From contig JAETPU010000001.1 in NCBI GenBank assembly GCA_021771035.1, positions 346,680 to 410,679 on the forward strand: 64,000 nucleotides of DNA. Reading direction: 5' to 3'. Under the pieces are notes generated by a model that ran no database searches, was not told the DNA's origin, and worked only from the letters and a program-made list of their open reading frames with translations. This document shows positions 1 to 7,861 of the stretch, piece by piece. This stretch comes from Marvinbryantia formatexigens. GTDB lineage: Bacteria > Bacillota > Clostridia > Oscillospirales > Ruminococcaceae. Both the position numbers and the translations under genes were made by a program. Numbering within the stretch: the stretch's first letter is position 1; each line of letters starts with the position of its first letter.

Positions 1-112
1 CGGGTACGCTGGGGAATGCAGCCCGTCATGGCGTCATTTTCATGGCGCATTAAGACGCGTCCCCATCCGGCAATACCGGACGAGGACGCCTGCTGATTCT
101 TTGAGGAACCTG

Positions 113-508
113 TTAGTCTCTCTGCAGCTTTGCATTGGCCTTTTCCAAAAACGGCTGGGCCTGTACGATAAACCGGGAGTGGACTCCCGCTCCAATTCTG
201 CCGCATTCGTCGTAGGCCTCCACGGAAAAATCAATCCGGCGGCGATCCACGCCTGTAATGGTGGCCACCGCGCGTACCTTCATCCCCACCGGCGTTGCCG
301 CATCATGGGAACTCTGAATCGAAATCCCCACGGTGGTCATCCCCTCATCTAAAAACTGAGCGGCGCACTGGGCGGCAGCCGATTCCATCATCGCCATCAT
401 CATAGGCGTGGCAAAAACCGGTAAATCTGAACTTCCCACCGCCTTGGCTGTGTTCTCCCAGGTGACAACACCGTTCACTTCGAAGCTCGTCCCTATTTTC
501 AGTTCCAT
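113..508 (-). CDS. Thioesterase family protein, FlK-like hotdog fold
   Basis: The 131-residue product has the length and pattern of small single-domain hotdog thioesterases related to fluoroacetyl-CoA thioesterase FlK. Landmarks are a central helix ATPMMMAMMESAAAQ (about residues 33-47), whose Glu sits where the hotdog helix carries a catalytic or structural acid, then a strand region around VGISIQSSHDAATPVG. Such enzymes hydrolyse acyl-CoA thioesters in the cytosol; the substrate cannot be read from sequence. It starts at ATG with GGAAGG upstream. A degenerate tRNA runs divergently just upstream and no operon partner is visible. The family call is firm; the specific function is open. Confidence 0.8.
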   Translation of the reverse strand: MELKIGTSFEVNGVVTWENTAKAVGSSDLPVFATPMMMAMMESAAAQCAAQFLDEGMTTVGISIQSSHDAATPVGMKVRAVATITGVDRRRIDFSVEAYDECGRIGAGVHSRFIVQAQPFLEKANAKLQRD

Positions 509-577
509 CTTTCATCATTCCTTCCAAAATATCCTCCGCGCTCATAACCCGGAGGGCAAAGTGCCAAAAGTTAATAT

Positions 578-651
578 CGCAAAGTGGAGCAGTCCAGCCG
601 CCCATCGGGCTCATAAGCCGACGGTTATAGGTTCGAATCCCGCTTTCGCAA
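578..651 (+). tRNA. Degenerate initiator-type tRNA-Met (CAT), probably a pseudo-tRNA
   Basis: The stretch follows the initiator tRNA pattern: CGC start with a C1-A72 mismatch, TGGAGCAG D-arm start, anticodon loop CTCATAA, and TTCGAAT T-loop. Hand folding shows breaks: A4-C69, A11-C24, G31-G39, A49-C65 and A51-C63 do not pair, conserved G18 and A21 are lost, and the 3' end is ACTG rather than ACCA. A terminator hairpin follows, so it may still be transcribed. A decayed copy of a real tRNA-fMet is the best reading; a divergent functional tRNA is less likely. Confidence 0.6.
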
Positions 652-661
652 CTGCCAGACT

Positions 662-700
662 GAGTCTGGACGCAGTTCGCGTTCGGACTCTTTTCCTTTG
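662..700 (+). terminator. Rho-independent terminator after the degenerate tRNA
   Basis: GAGTCTGGACGC pairs with GCGTTCGGACTC (12 bp with two G-T wobbles, 5-nt loop) and is followed by TTTTCCTTT. It lies 10 nt after the tRNA-like sequence on the same strand. Confidence 0.6.
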
Positions 701-817
701 TCCGGGCAGGATTCACACATCTCAAGCAGCATCTAAACTATCCGCTCCTGCTCCTGAAAAGCCTTTAACCACCGGGAGCTTACATTCTCAGTCTACATTG
801 CCTATCCGTCAACGCGC

Positions 818-1987
818 CTATTCGATGAGCGGCGCAAAGGCCGCATACTCGTGAAAATGCTCTCCGTCCAGCAGCGCCTGGAGAACCCCCTGCTGCAGCG
901 ATGTGGTGTGCGGCGCGTGCAAAACATCCCGCTGCCACTCATCCCCAAACACCCGCTGAATGGTCTGCTCCTGCCCCAGCCCCGTGGGCAGACGCATCGC
1001 GTACAGATCCTGGAACCGGCGGATATTGCTGGAAGCGCCCAGCACCCGGCGCAGCGCCTCATCCATCAGCCAGGTGGTCACCGTAAAGCCTGACGCCTGA
1101 ATCCCCAGACACTGGGCAAAAAAATCCTGAGCCCGGCGCATAGATTCCCGGCATTCCTCCTGCCGCAGTGGGCCATCCTCAGGAATGTGCATATCCAGGA
1201 CCACGCCGCCGCTGTCCTGTACGGTCTCCCACTCCCGCTTGGAGTATTCCTGCGGCGCCAGCGCGACTCTCCCGCCCTGTACAGGATGGCCGCTCCAGCA
1301 ATCTTGTGTCTCCCGCAGCACAGCGGTTGTTACCGGGAAGCGCTCCTCGATTTCTCCGGCGGCACTCAGCAGCATTCCCGTATGTGCCAGCGCGCACAGC
1401 CCACCTGTACGGCGGTTTCTCAAAATGATATAGTCCAAGCCATAGGGCTGGGCAATATATTGCAGGCGTCCAACACGGAACAGCCTGAAATGGTAGTGGT
1501 TCAGCAGCCAGCCGCCCTCTAAAAGGCCCCACGCCCCGGTGTGGCGCCGGTGGTGATCCGCCCAGATCCAAAGATCCCGCAGCGTATCCCGCAGAATTTC
1601 CCGGGAAATCCCCTGCTGGCGATACCAATCACACACTCGATGCACACTGCTGGTAAAGAACAAGAGCAGCAATATAGGGGCCTTCTCCCCCCACGTCTGC
1701 CGGACAAACCGGTGCCACAGTCCATAGAGCGTTGAATAGTCACCGCGGGACTGTTCCCACAAAATGGCGTGGGCAGCACTCAAAAACGTGGAAAGTGCCC
1801 GGCTGTCCTGCAGCAGTTCCCCAGCGGCAGTGTCCAATTCCCCAAGCAACTCCTCAGGGAACCCCAGCAGCTCTGAAAACTCCCGGTGTTCCCCGAGCAT
1901 CCGTTCCACTGGCATCCCGGGAGGTTCTTGCAGCGGCTGCATTCCATTTTCTTTTAAAAACATCTGCCAGTGTTCAAAATAATCCAT
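818..1987 (-). CDS. Acyltransferase domain protein, NAT_N/GNAT_C type (DUF5596/DUF5597-like)
   Basis: The 389-residue protein matches my recollection of a Firmicute family with an all-helical N-terminal half and a GNAT-like C-terminal half. Supporting features are the LDMHIPEDGPL segment (about residues 265-275), typical of the central strand in these proteins, and a helix-rich first 180 residues with WIWADHHRRHTGAWGL. Members are annotated as acyltransferases, but the reaction is not established. It starts at ATG behind AGAAAGG. The next gene upstream on the same strand is a canonical GNAT acetyltransferase about 120 nt away, so the two may be co-transcribed. Confidence 0.6.
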   Translation of the reverse strand: MDYFEHWQMFLKENGMQPLQEPPGMPVERMLGEHREFSELLGFPEELLGELDTAAGELLQDSRALSTFLSAAHAILWEQSRGDYSTLYGLWHRFVRQTWGEKAPILLLLFFTSSVHRVCDWYRQQGISREILRDTLRDLWIWADHHRRHTGAWGLLEGGWLLNHYHFRLFRVGRLQYIAQPYGLDYIILRNRRTGGLCALAHTGMLLSAAGEIEERFPVTTAVLRETQDCWSGHPVQGGRVALAPQEYSKREWETVQDSGGVVLDMHIPEDGPLRQEECRESMRRAQDFFAQCLGIQASGFTVTTWLMDEALRRVLGASSNIRRFQDLYAMRLPTGLGQEQTIQRVFGDEWQRDVLHAPHTTSLQQGVLQALLDGEHFHEYAAFAPLIE

Positions 1988-2110
1988 ATCAAAGTCCTTT
2001 CTGTTGGGGCTTTTTCACAGCGTTTCGCAGCAGTCGCCGCCCCTTTCAAAATCCAGCCTGCTCCCCGCCAGCGCCGCCGCTCTCTATGGAATTCGGGGTA
2101 TGATACCGGC

Positions 2111-2704
2111 TCAGCTCTTTGCCCAGTGTGATGATTCCCTGTGGGTTTCTGGCTGCAACAAAAGGCCTAATTCCAGGCGCACTTCCCTTCTCTGCAGATC
2201 CGTATTGCTGTAGCAGCAAGTGTCCATCCCAATCAGCGTGAAGCCCTCATGGAGATAAAACCCGATAGCGTTCACATTGCAGGACTGCGTCTCCAGAATA
2301 ACAGCCCGCCGGCGCTGGGCCTGCGCCTCCTGTTTTGCCCTTTCCAGAAGCGCGTGCCCCAAGCCCTGCTTGTGCCAAGCATCGTCCACCCACAATTCTG
2401 TCACTCTCATACGGTTGGACCAGTCCTCCGGACATACCTCAACGGCTCCTATCAAAACCCCGTCCTTCAAAATTCCAAAGGCGCGGGCGTCCGGCCAATG
2501 CTCCTCATAGAGCTTGTCTGGGTAGTTATATTCCTGCGGGGAATGCGTAATCGGAGCCTCAAAGGCTTTTTTGCAAAGATTGACAGTGAACCCCTCGGGT
2601 TCCGGGTGAACCGCTACGTCATAATACTCCGCAGTGGTATAGCCGATAGGCAGGATGAATCCTTTCCAACGCTCCCGCGGCAATTCGACTATGGGTTCTT
2701 TCAT
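2111..2704 (-). CDS. GNAT family N-acetyltransferase
   Basis: The 197-residue product has the GNAT core in its second half: strand VTELWVDDAWHKQGLGHALL (about residues 121-140), where QGLGHA is the acetyl-CoA pyrophosphate loop (Q/R-x-x-G-x-G/A). This is followed by the helix with ERAKQEAQAQ and a C-terminal N-x-x-A-x-x-F-Y motif (NVNAIGFYLHEGF). It transfers an acetyl group from acetyl-CoA to an unidentified amine. The ATG start has a strong GGGAGGAG site. The first 90 residues are less conserved and could set the substrate. Confidence 0.85.
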   Translation of the reverse strand: MKEPIVELPRERWKGFILPIGYTTAEYYDVAVHPEPEGFTVNLCKKAFEAPITHSPQEYNYPDKLYEEHWPDARAFGILKDGVLIGAVEVCPEDWSNRMRVTELWVDDAWHKQGLGHALLERAKQEAQAQRRRAVILETQSCNVNAIGFYLHEGFTLIGMDTCCYSNTDLQRREVRLELGLLLQPETHRESSHWAKS

Positions 2705-3273
2705 CAGTATCTCCTCCCTTCATATCCGTTTTTGGGGCAGCATCCAAGTTCCCGGCGCGGTACAAATGATGGCGGCTCCCCGGGCCGGACGATTCCCGTC
2801 TTTTCTCACAGACAAACTCTCTTTCCAAACCCCCGTGCGCCCCCTGGCAAATGGTTGACAGGCAAGACCACAAGCCGGGAACCATAGCGCCAGCGTTTCC
2901 CTATATGGCATTTCGTCTCCATGCGGAAGGAATACCACATACTCCAATCAAGTCCCCGCCAGGCCGCTGTATCCCCTGACAGCTTATCAGCGTGATACGA
3001 TTTTCCTCCATTATACTAGAAGCCCCGGCCTCCCTGCAACCCTTTTCGGGTTTGCAAGGGAATTCAAAGTATTTTGTCCCGGATTTTTGGCATAGCGAAG
3101 CTGTCTCCCTGGCTGTCGGCGGCACTGGGAAATGACAGCAGTTGCGCCTTTTTTGGGCGGCACCAGGCAGAGATTACGATGGTTCCTTTTGAGTTTGCCG
3201 GTATCTTTGAAGCCGAACTGTTACCCGCACTAGGCCGCGGGCCTGCCGAACCGGCAAAGAATCCATCATCCGC
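2705..3273. other. Intergenic stretch, no gene recognised
   Basis: About 570 nt between the GNAT gene and the terminator of the GH35 gene. Short open frames occur here but show no recognisable protein pattern and no convincing Shine-Dalgarno site. I see no repeat shared with other parts of the window. Confidence 0.5.
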
Positions 3274-3301
3274 AAAAAAGCGGCCTCACGGCCGCTTTTT
3301 T
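3274..3301 (-). terminator. Rho-independent terminator of the GH35 gene (bidirectional)
   Basis: AAAAAAGCGGCC, loop tcac, GGCCGCTTTTTT: a perfect inverted repeat with A and T tracts on both sides, 57 nt past the stop of the leftward beta-galactosidase gene. Confidence 0.9.
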
Positions 3302-3358
3302 CTCTAGTCTTGTATCGGAATCCAGGAAACGGTATCGTCAGTGCGAATCCCACCGGGC

Positions 3359-5104
3359 TTATCCCAAATCCGGGGTATCCGTCAGGGTTACTTCCCTGGC
3401 CTTGAGCTCCTCGAGCTCCAAAATTTCCAGCGTGTTCTCCCCGTCCCTGAGCAGCGGGGCCGGAATATACAGAGTTTTGGTGGGCCCAACTCCCCAATAC
3501 CGGCCCAAATTAAAGCCGTTGAGGAATACAACGCCCTTGTTCAGAGTATCCACCCGCAGGAAGGTATCGGCTTTTTCGTGAACCGTAAAGGTGCCCTTCC
3601 AAAAGGCCGGGCCCTGCAGGAAGCCGCCGTCCTGATAGCGCAGGCCGCTGAGATCCTCCATCGGCATGGGATAAATTTTCCAGTCGAACAAAAACTGGAT
3701 TCCCAGGCGCACCCCTTCGGTAATGCCCTTATTATCCCGCAGGCTGGGCCCATAGTTGACCCGGCCCATATTCTCCACCAGAATATCCAGCCGCACAACC
3801 TCGCCAGCGGCGGCGCCGATGAGAATGGGATCATGGGGACGATCCCGGTAGATAACGCCCTTGTTCTCTCCATTGACAAATACAGTAGCCCTGTCCCGAA
3901 CCTCCTGGATGTGCAGCTCCCGCTCCGGCATGGGGCCGGGGATAAAGGTGCGGTACAGGATAAATCCGGTGTTTTGGCCTACCCGCTCCATGGGCAGCGT
4001 GCACGCGGACTCAATCGGCGTACTCAGCGCGTCCAGGTTATCCAGCACGGCCGCCTTCTGGGTCAGGGAAACTTGGCCATAAGCTTTTTTCGGCAGATTT
4101 GACACCTCAATCTGGGGAGCCTTTCCAAAATGCTTTTCTAAAACGGACTGGAAGGCATAGTATTTAGGCGTCAAATCACCGCATTCGCTCACCGGGGAGT
4201 CGTAGTCATAGCTGGTGACAGTACAGTTAAGCACATCGTCCCGGTTGGCCCCGTTCATGAAGCCGAAGTTTGTCCCTCCGTGGAACATATACAGGTTCAC
4301 CGAGGCGCCCATAGCCAGCATATCGTCCAGGCACTGCGCGGCGTCCTGTACGTCCCGGGTATGGTGCTCGCTGTCCCAGTGGTCAAACCAACCATTCCAG
4401 AATTCGCAGCACATCAGAGGCCCCTGGGGCTGGTGCCGCCGCAGAACCGGGAAATTCTCCTTGGGACGCGAGCCAAAGTTGGCGGTTTTAAAGACATCCG
4501 GCAGGGTTCCGGCAGTCAGCATATCGTCCTGGGGGCCATCGGAGGTAAAGAGCAGGCAGTCCACGCCGCGCTTCCTCAGGCCGTCCCGGATATGGCTGAG
4601 ATAGGCCTTGTCGTTGCCGTAGCTTCCGTATTCATTTTCCACCTGCACGGCGATAACCGGGCCGCCCTTGGTGCACAGATGCGGGACGATTTTGGGGATC
4701 AGCACATCATAATAAGCGTCCAGCTTCTCCAGATAGGGGCCGTAGTTGCACCGCAGGCGCATATTTTCGTTGGCAATCAGCCATCCGGGGAAGCCGCCGA
4801 ACTCCCATTCCGCACAGATATAGGGCCCGGGGCGGACAATCACCTTGAGGCCCAGGGAATCCGCTGTTTGGATAAATGCCTCGATATCCAGCATTCCCTC
4901 AAAGCAGAAGTGCCCCTCCTTGGGCTCATGCAGGTTCCAGGGCACATAGGTTTCCACCGTGTTGAACCCACAGGCCCTCAGTTTTTTCAGCCTGTCCTCC
5001 CAGTATTCGGGCACCACACGGAAATAGTGGATAGCGCCGGAAAGGATACGGAAGGGCTGGGAATCGAGGACAAAATCGTTCCCCTGTACGTCAAATGTAG
5101 CCAT
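3359..5104 (-). CDS. Beta-galactosidase, glycoside hydrolase family 35
   Basis: The 581-residue enzyme has all GH35 landmarks. The N-terminal (beta/alpha)8 barrel carries SGAIHYFR (about 22-29), the substrate-loop segment VIVRPGPYICAEWEFGG (about 88-104), acid/base Glu158 in VENEYGSYG and nucleophile Glu234 in CEFWNGWFDHW. The C-terminal third is beta-rich, including the jelly-roll segment GVVFLNGFNLGRYW. There is no signal peptide, so it should act in the cytosol on imported galactosides. ATG follows AGAAAGGGG. It stands alone with its own terminator. Family assignment is firm; linkage preference is not. Confidence 0.95.
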   Translation of the reverse strand: MATFDVQGNDFVLDSQPFRILSGAIHYFRVVPEYWEDRLKKLRACGFNTVETYVPWNLHEPKEGHFCFEGMLDIEAFIQTADSLGLKVIVRPGPYICAEWEFGGFPGWLIANENMRLRCNYGPYLEKLDAYYDVLIPKIVPHLCTKGGPVIAVQVENEYGSYGNDKAYLSHIRDGLRKRGVDCLLFTSDGPQDDMLTAGTLPDVFKTANFGSRPKENFPVLRRHQPQGPLMCCEFWNGWFDHWDSEHHTRDVQDAAQCLDDMLAMGASVNLYMFHGGTNFGFMNGANRDDVLNCTVTSYDYDSPVSECGDLTPKYYAFQSVLEKHFGKAPQIEVSNLPKKAYGQVSLTQKAAVLDNLDALSTPIESACTLPMERVGQNTGFILYRTFIPGPMPERELHIQEVRDRATVFVNGENKGVIYRDRPHDPILIGAAAGEVVRLDILVENMGRVNYGPSLRDNKGITEGVRLGIQFLFDWKIYPMPMEDLSGLRYQDGGFLQGPAFWKGTFTVHEKADTFLRVDTLNKGVVFLNGFNLGRYWGVGPTKTLYIPAPLLRDGENTLEILELEELKAREVTLTDTPDLG

Positions 5105-5256
5105 AAAAATCCCCTTTCTCTTTTATGTTCTTGGATAGTCGTTGCTATGCAGAGTTCTTTTGCATATTGAAACAGGAACAAACCCATGCAAAAGGCCATT
5201 CCAACACAGGCCCAGTCTAATAATGATATGGCTTTCTACAGAAACGCTTACACAAT

Positions 5257-5496
5257 CTATAGCAGCGGGTTAAAAATTTCATCAGGGAATGCAGAATGCG
5301 GAATCGTTCGCGGCAATTCGGTTTGCGCACTCTCAACCCTTAAAGAACCTGTATTCCTCACTCTCAGCCATTGCTGTTTCTGGAAAGAAATATCAATCAG
5401 TTCTTGTACTCGATTACGATTCAGCAAATAAATTGTGGATAAACCACAAACCAGACGAAGAAAAAATTGATCCTTAGAGTTTAAATCATCATTCAT
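5257..5496 (-). pseudogene. Short AT-rich open frame, possible truncated gene
   Basis: An open frame of about 80 codons starts MNDDLNSKDQFFLRL. Its first ~43 residues (to ISFQKQQW) are AT-rich like the PHP gene upstream. The rest (after about position 5370) is GC-richer and looks like intergenic filler. No family is recognised. It may be the 5' part of a gene cut off at the left edge of the AT-rich island. Confidence 0.25.
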
Positions 5497-5577
5497 AACT
5501 GCCAGATTGCTTGATTTCAAAATAAATTGCCAAGGAGAATTTTCACAAGTTGTATCTGTTTAAAGCATCTAAGCTTA

Positions 5578-6369
5578 CTAATCGTTTAGCATACTTTCAA
5601 GTGCCAGGATATTTGCACCAACATCGCTTTGTTTGTGCGCATCAGAAGCAGTCTCTATTTTCACATTATTTTTTCTTAGAACAGATAATAATTGAGGATT
5701 TAAGCCGAGTTCAATATCAGGGCTATAATTTAATTGTAACCCTCCACTATTCTCAGCATACATACCGTGCTTATTTAACAGCACAGCCAATTGATTATAA
5801 TATTCCGTTAAATCAATGTTCGGTTTATAACCAAAACACTTGATTGAATCAGGATGAGCAAGACCGTTAAATAAACCGCTCTCACATAACTGGAACATTA
5901 TTTCATAATATCTTTTATATACTTCCTCTATGTTCTTGCTGTCCCAATTCTCTTTTTGTCCCATATGGTCAAATCCCCAACCATCGATCCAATGTACAGC
6001 GCCTGTAAGAAAATCAAAATCATATTTATCAAGAATATCTACCAGAATGTCAGCAGTTTCAGAAATATAACAGACTTCAAGACCAAACTTCACTTTTACA
6101 GGATACTTGGTATCTTTTACTCTTTTAATAAAATTAATGTACTCGTCTATCGATCCGTTCATTTTTTTTGTTATCCAGTTATGCTGAAAATCGTTATATG
6201 ACTTTATTGGTTCGTATACTCTAACAAACTCAGTAAATTGATGGGTATGCTCAAGCATATATATTTCATCAAGCCCAGCATCTTGTGCGACTTTAATGAA
6301 TCCCTCAAAAAAATCAATATTATAGCCTATAGGATTTCCATGTAAAAAGTGTACATGTACATCTCTCAT
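5578..6369 (-). CDS. PHP-domain phosphoesterase, histidinol-phosphatase (HisK/HisJ)-like
   Basis: The 263-residue protein shows the PHP metal-binding series in order: DVHVHF at residues 3-8, EHTHQF near 40, the conserved Glu in KFGLEVCY near 96, the HW pair in GAVHWIDGW near 123, AHPDS near 172 and SDAHK near 243. PHP enzymes use a tri-metal centre to hydrolyse phosphomonoesters, and this length fits histidinol-phosphate phosphatase. No other his gene is nearby, so the physiological substrate is uncertain. The ATG overlaps the stop of a short upstream frame (TAATG), implying translational coupling. Base composition is far more AT-rich than the rest of the window, a sign of recent acquisition. 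Confidence 0.75.
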   Translation of the reverse strand: MRDVHVHFLHGNPIGYNIDFFEGFIKVAQDAGLDEIYMLEHTHQFTEFVRVYEPIKSYNDFQHNWITKKMNGSIDEYINFIKRVKDTKYPVKVKFGLEVCYISETADILVDILDKYDFDFLTGAVHWIDGWGFDHMGQKENWDSKNIEEVYKRYYEIMFQLCESGLFNGLAHPDSIKCFGYKPNIDLTEYYNQLAVLLNKHGMYAENSGGLQLNYSPDIELGLNPQLLSVLRKNNVKIETASDAHKQSDVGANILALESMLND

Positions 6370-6485
6370 TATTCACTCCCCCAAGTCTCAGTTCCACCCG
6401 CGAGAACGTAAACTTCCGATTTGTTTCTCTCAATCATTTGAGTGAATGCAGCGCCATGATAATAGTCTTTTTGCTGAATTTTCAC
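6369..6485 (-). CDS. Small ORF (38 aa) translationally coupled to the PHP gene
   Basis: GTG start with GGAGGA 7 nt upstream, encoding 38 residues beginning MKIQQKDYYHGAAFTQ and ending GGTETWGSE. The stop overlaps the PHP ATG by one base (TAATG). The product looks like the N-terminus of a longer protein, so it may be a truncated gene or a genuine leader peptide. I cannot assign a function. Confidence 0.45.
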   Translation of the reverse strand: MKIQQKDYYHGAAFTQMIERNKSEVYVLAGGTETWGSE

Positions 6486-6565
6486 TTGATCATTCCTCCA
6501 CTTGCACAGTTAAAAAAGATAACCATTTTGTACTGCTTATTTGGTGGGACCCTAAACTTTATTTT
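6482..6565 (-). pseudogene. 3' remnant of a gene cut at the island border
   Basis: Directly after the TAG of the next gene a frame runs through KFRVPPNKQYKMVIFFNCA and ends SGGMIK at a TGA that overlaps the following GTG start (GTGA). The composition is AT-rich, unlike the gene it abuts. The overlap looks like operon architecture whose first gene has lost everything but its last ~25 codons. Confidence 0.3.
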
Positions 6566-7861
6566 CTACACCAAAGCCGGATCCCTTTCAGGCTGCGGGG
6601 AATCCTCCTGCAAACGGGTATTGGCCAGCATCAGCTTAATACGGTTCTGCTGGTTTACCTCAGAGGCGCCGGAATCATAATCCACCGCCACAATATTGGC
6701 CTGGGGATTTTTCTCCTTAATTACCCGCATCACGCCCTTTCCCGCAATATGGTTGGGCAGGCAGCCGAAAGGCTGGGTACAGACGATATTGTTCACCTTA
6801 AAGTGCTGAATCAGCTCCACCATCTCCGCAGTGAGAAGCCAGCCCTCCCCCATCTTCACGCCCACGCCGATATAGCCTTCGGTGGCCTTGACAGTCTCCT
6901 CAAAATCACAGGGGGGCTCAAAATGGCTGTGCTTCTCGATTAAACGGATCATCTCCCGCTTTTTGGCGCACACCAGGTTGCACACCTGCTTGACCGCCAG
7001 GGCCTTGGCGCCGTTCAACCCATAGATCTGGTAGTCAAATATGCTGTTGAACAGGCAATACAGAAGGAAATCCAAAAGCCCCGGGCACACGATCTCGCAC
7101 CCTTCACTGAGCAGGAAATCCTCCAGATTGTTGTTCCCCAAAGGGGAATATTTCACATAGATTTCCCCGACCACTCCCACGCGCGGCTTTTTTTGGCTGG
7201 AACGGGGAATCTTCTCAAATGCCTCGATCATGCGCACCATCAGCTTTTTAGCCATCCCCCAGGTGGGCAGCTTATGGGCATCGAACAGCTTTTTTGCCGC
7301 CTCGATGCAGCGGCGGACCACACGGCCGCTGTCGCCCTCGTGCAGCTCATAGGGACGGCACTGGTGATCCAGCGTCATGATGAGATCCCCAAAGAAAATC
7401 GCATATATGGCGCTGAGGAGAATGGGCGGTGTCAGAGAAAAGCCCTCGTTCTTCTCCCCCTTGACAAAGCCGATGGAAATCACCGGAATGTCCCCATATC
7501 CGCCCTTTTTCAGCGCTTTGCGCAGCAGGTGCAGATAATTGGAGGCCCGGCAGCCTCCGCCGGTTTGGGTGATAAGCAGGGCAATTTTATCCCGGGGGAT
7601 ATCCGTATGCTCCAGGGCGTCAATCAGCTGGCCGATGACCAGCTGAGCCGGATAACAGGTGTCGTTGTGTACATTCTTAAGCCCCTCGTTGATGACCCGG
7701 TGCCCGGAATTGGTCAAGAGCTTGACCTTATAGCCATGCAAGGTGAGAATATGGGCAATCATTTCAAAATGAACCGGAAGCATTGTGGGGATGAAGATAG
7801 TATGGGTTTCCTTCATCTCCTTGGTAAACCGGATCTTGGGGCTCAGGTGCTGGGTGTTCAT
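6566..7861 (-). CDS. Acyl-CoA dehydratase activase-related protein (2-hydroxyglutaryl-CoA dehydratase-like, DUF2229 partner)
   Basis: The 431-residue product has the hallmarks of the dehydratase-like half of the activase/dehydratase superfamily: FIPTMLPVHFEMIAHIL at about 23-39, CYPAQLVIGQ near 68, QTGGGCRASNY near 102 and QPFGCLPNHIAGKG near 372. The cysteines probably coordinate an Fe-S cluster. It is the second gene of an operon, overlapping the 982-residue activase by four bases (ATGA). In many Clostridia the two are adjacent or fused. They are related to the ATP-driven electron-transfer components of 2-hydroxyacyl-CoA and benzoyl-CoA reduction, but their own substrate is unknown. Confidence 0.8.
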   Translation of the reverse strand: MNTQHLSPKIRFTKEMKETHTIFIPTMLPVHFEMIAHILTLHGYKVKLLTNSGHRVINEGLKNVHNDTCYPAQLVIGQLIDALEHTDIPRDKIALLITQTGGGCRASNYLHLLRKALKKGGYGDIPVISIGFVKGEKNEGFSLTPPILLSAIYAIFFGDLIMTLDHQCRPYELHEGDSGRVVRRCIEAAKKLFDAHKLPTWGMAKKLMVRMIEAFEKIPRSSQKKPRVGVVGEIYVKYSPLGNNNLEDFLLSEGCEIVCPGLLDFLLYCLFNSIFDYQIYGLNGAKALAVKQVCNLVCAKKREMIRLIEKHSHFEPPCDFEETVKATEGYIGVGVKMGEGWLLTAEMVELIQHFKVNNIVCTQPFGCLPNHIAGKGVMRVIKEKNPQANIVAVDYDSGASEVNQQNRIKLMLANTRLQEDSPQPERDPALV

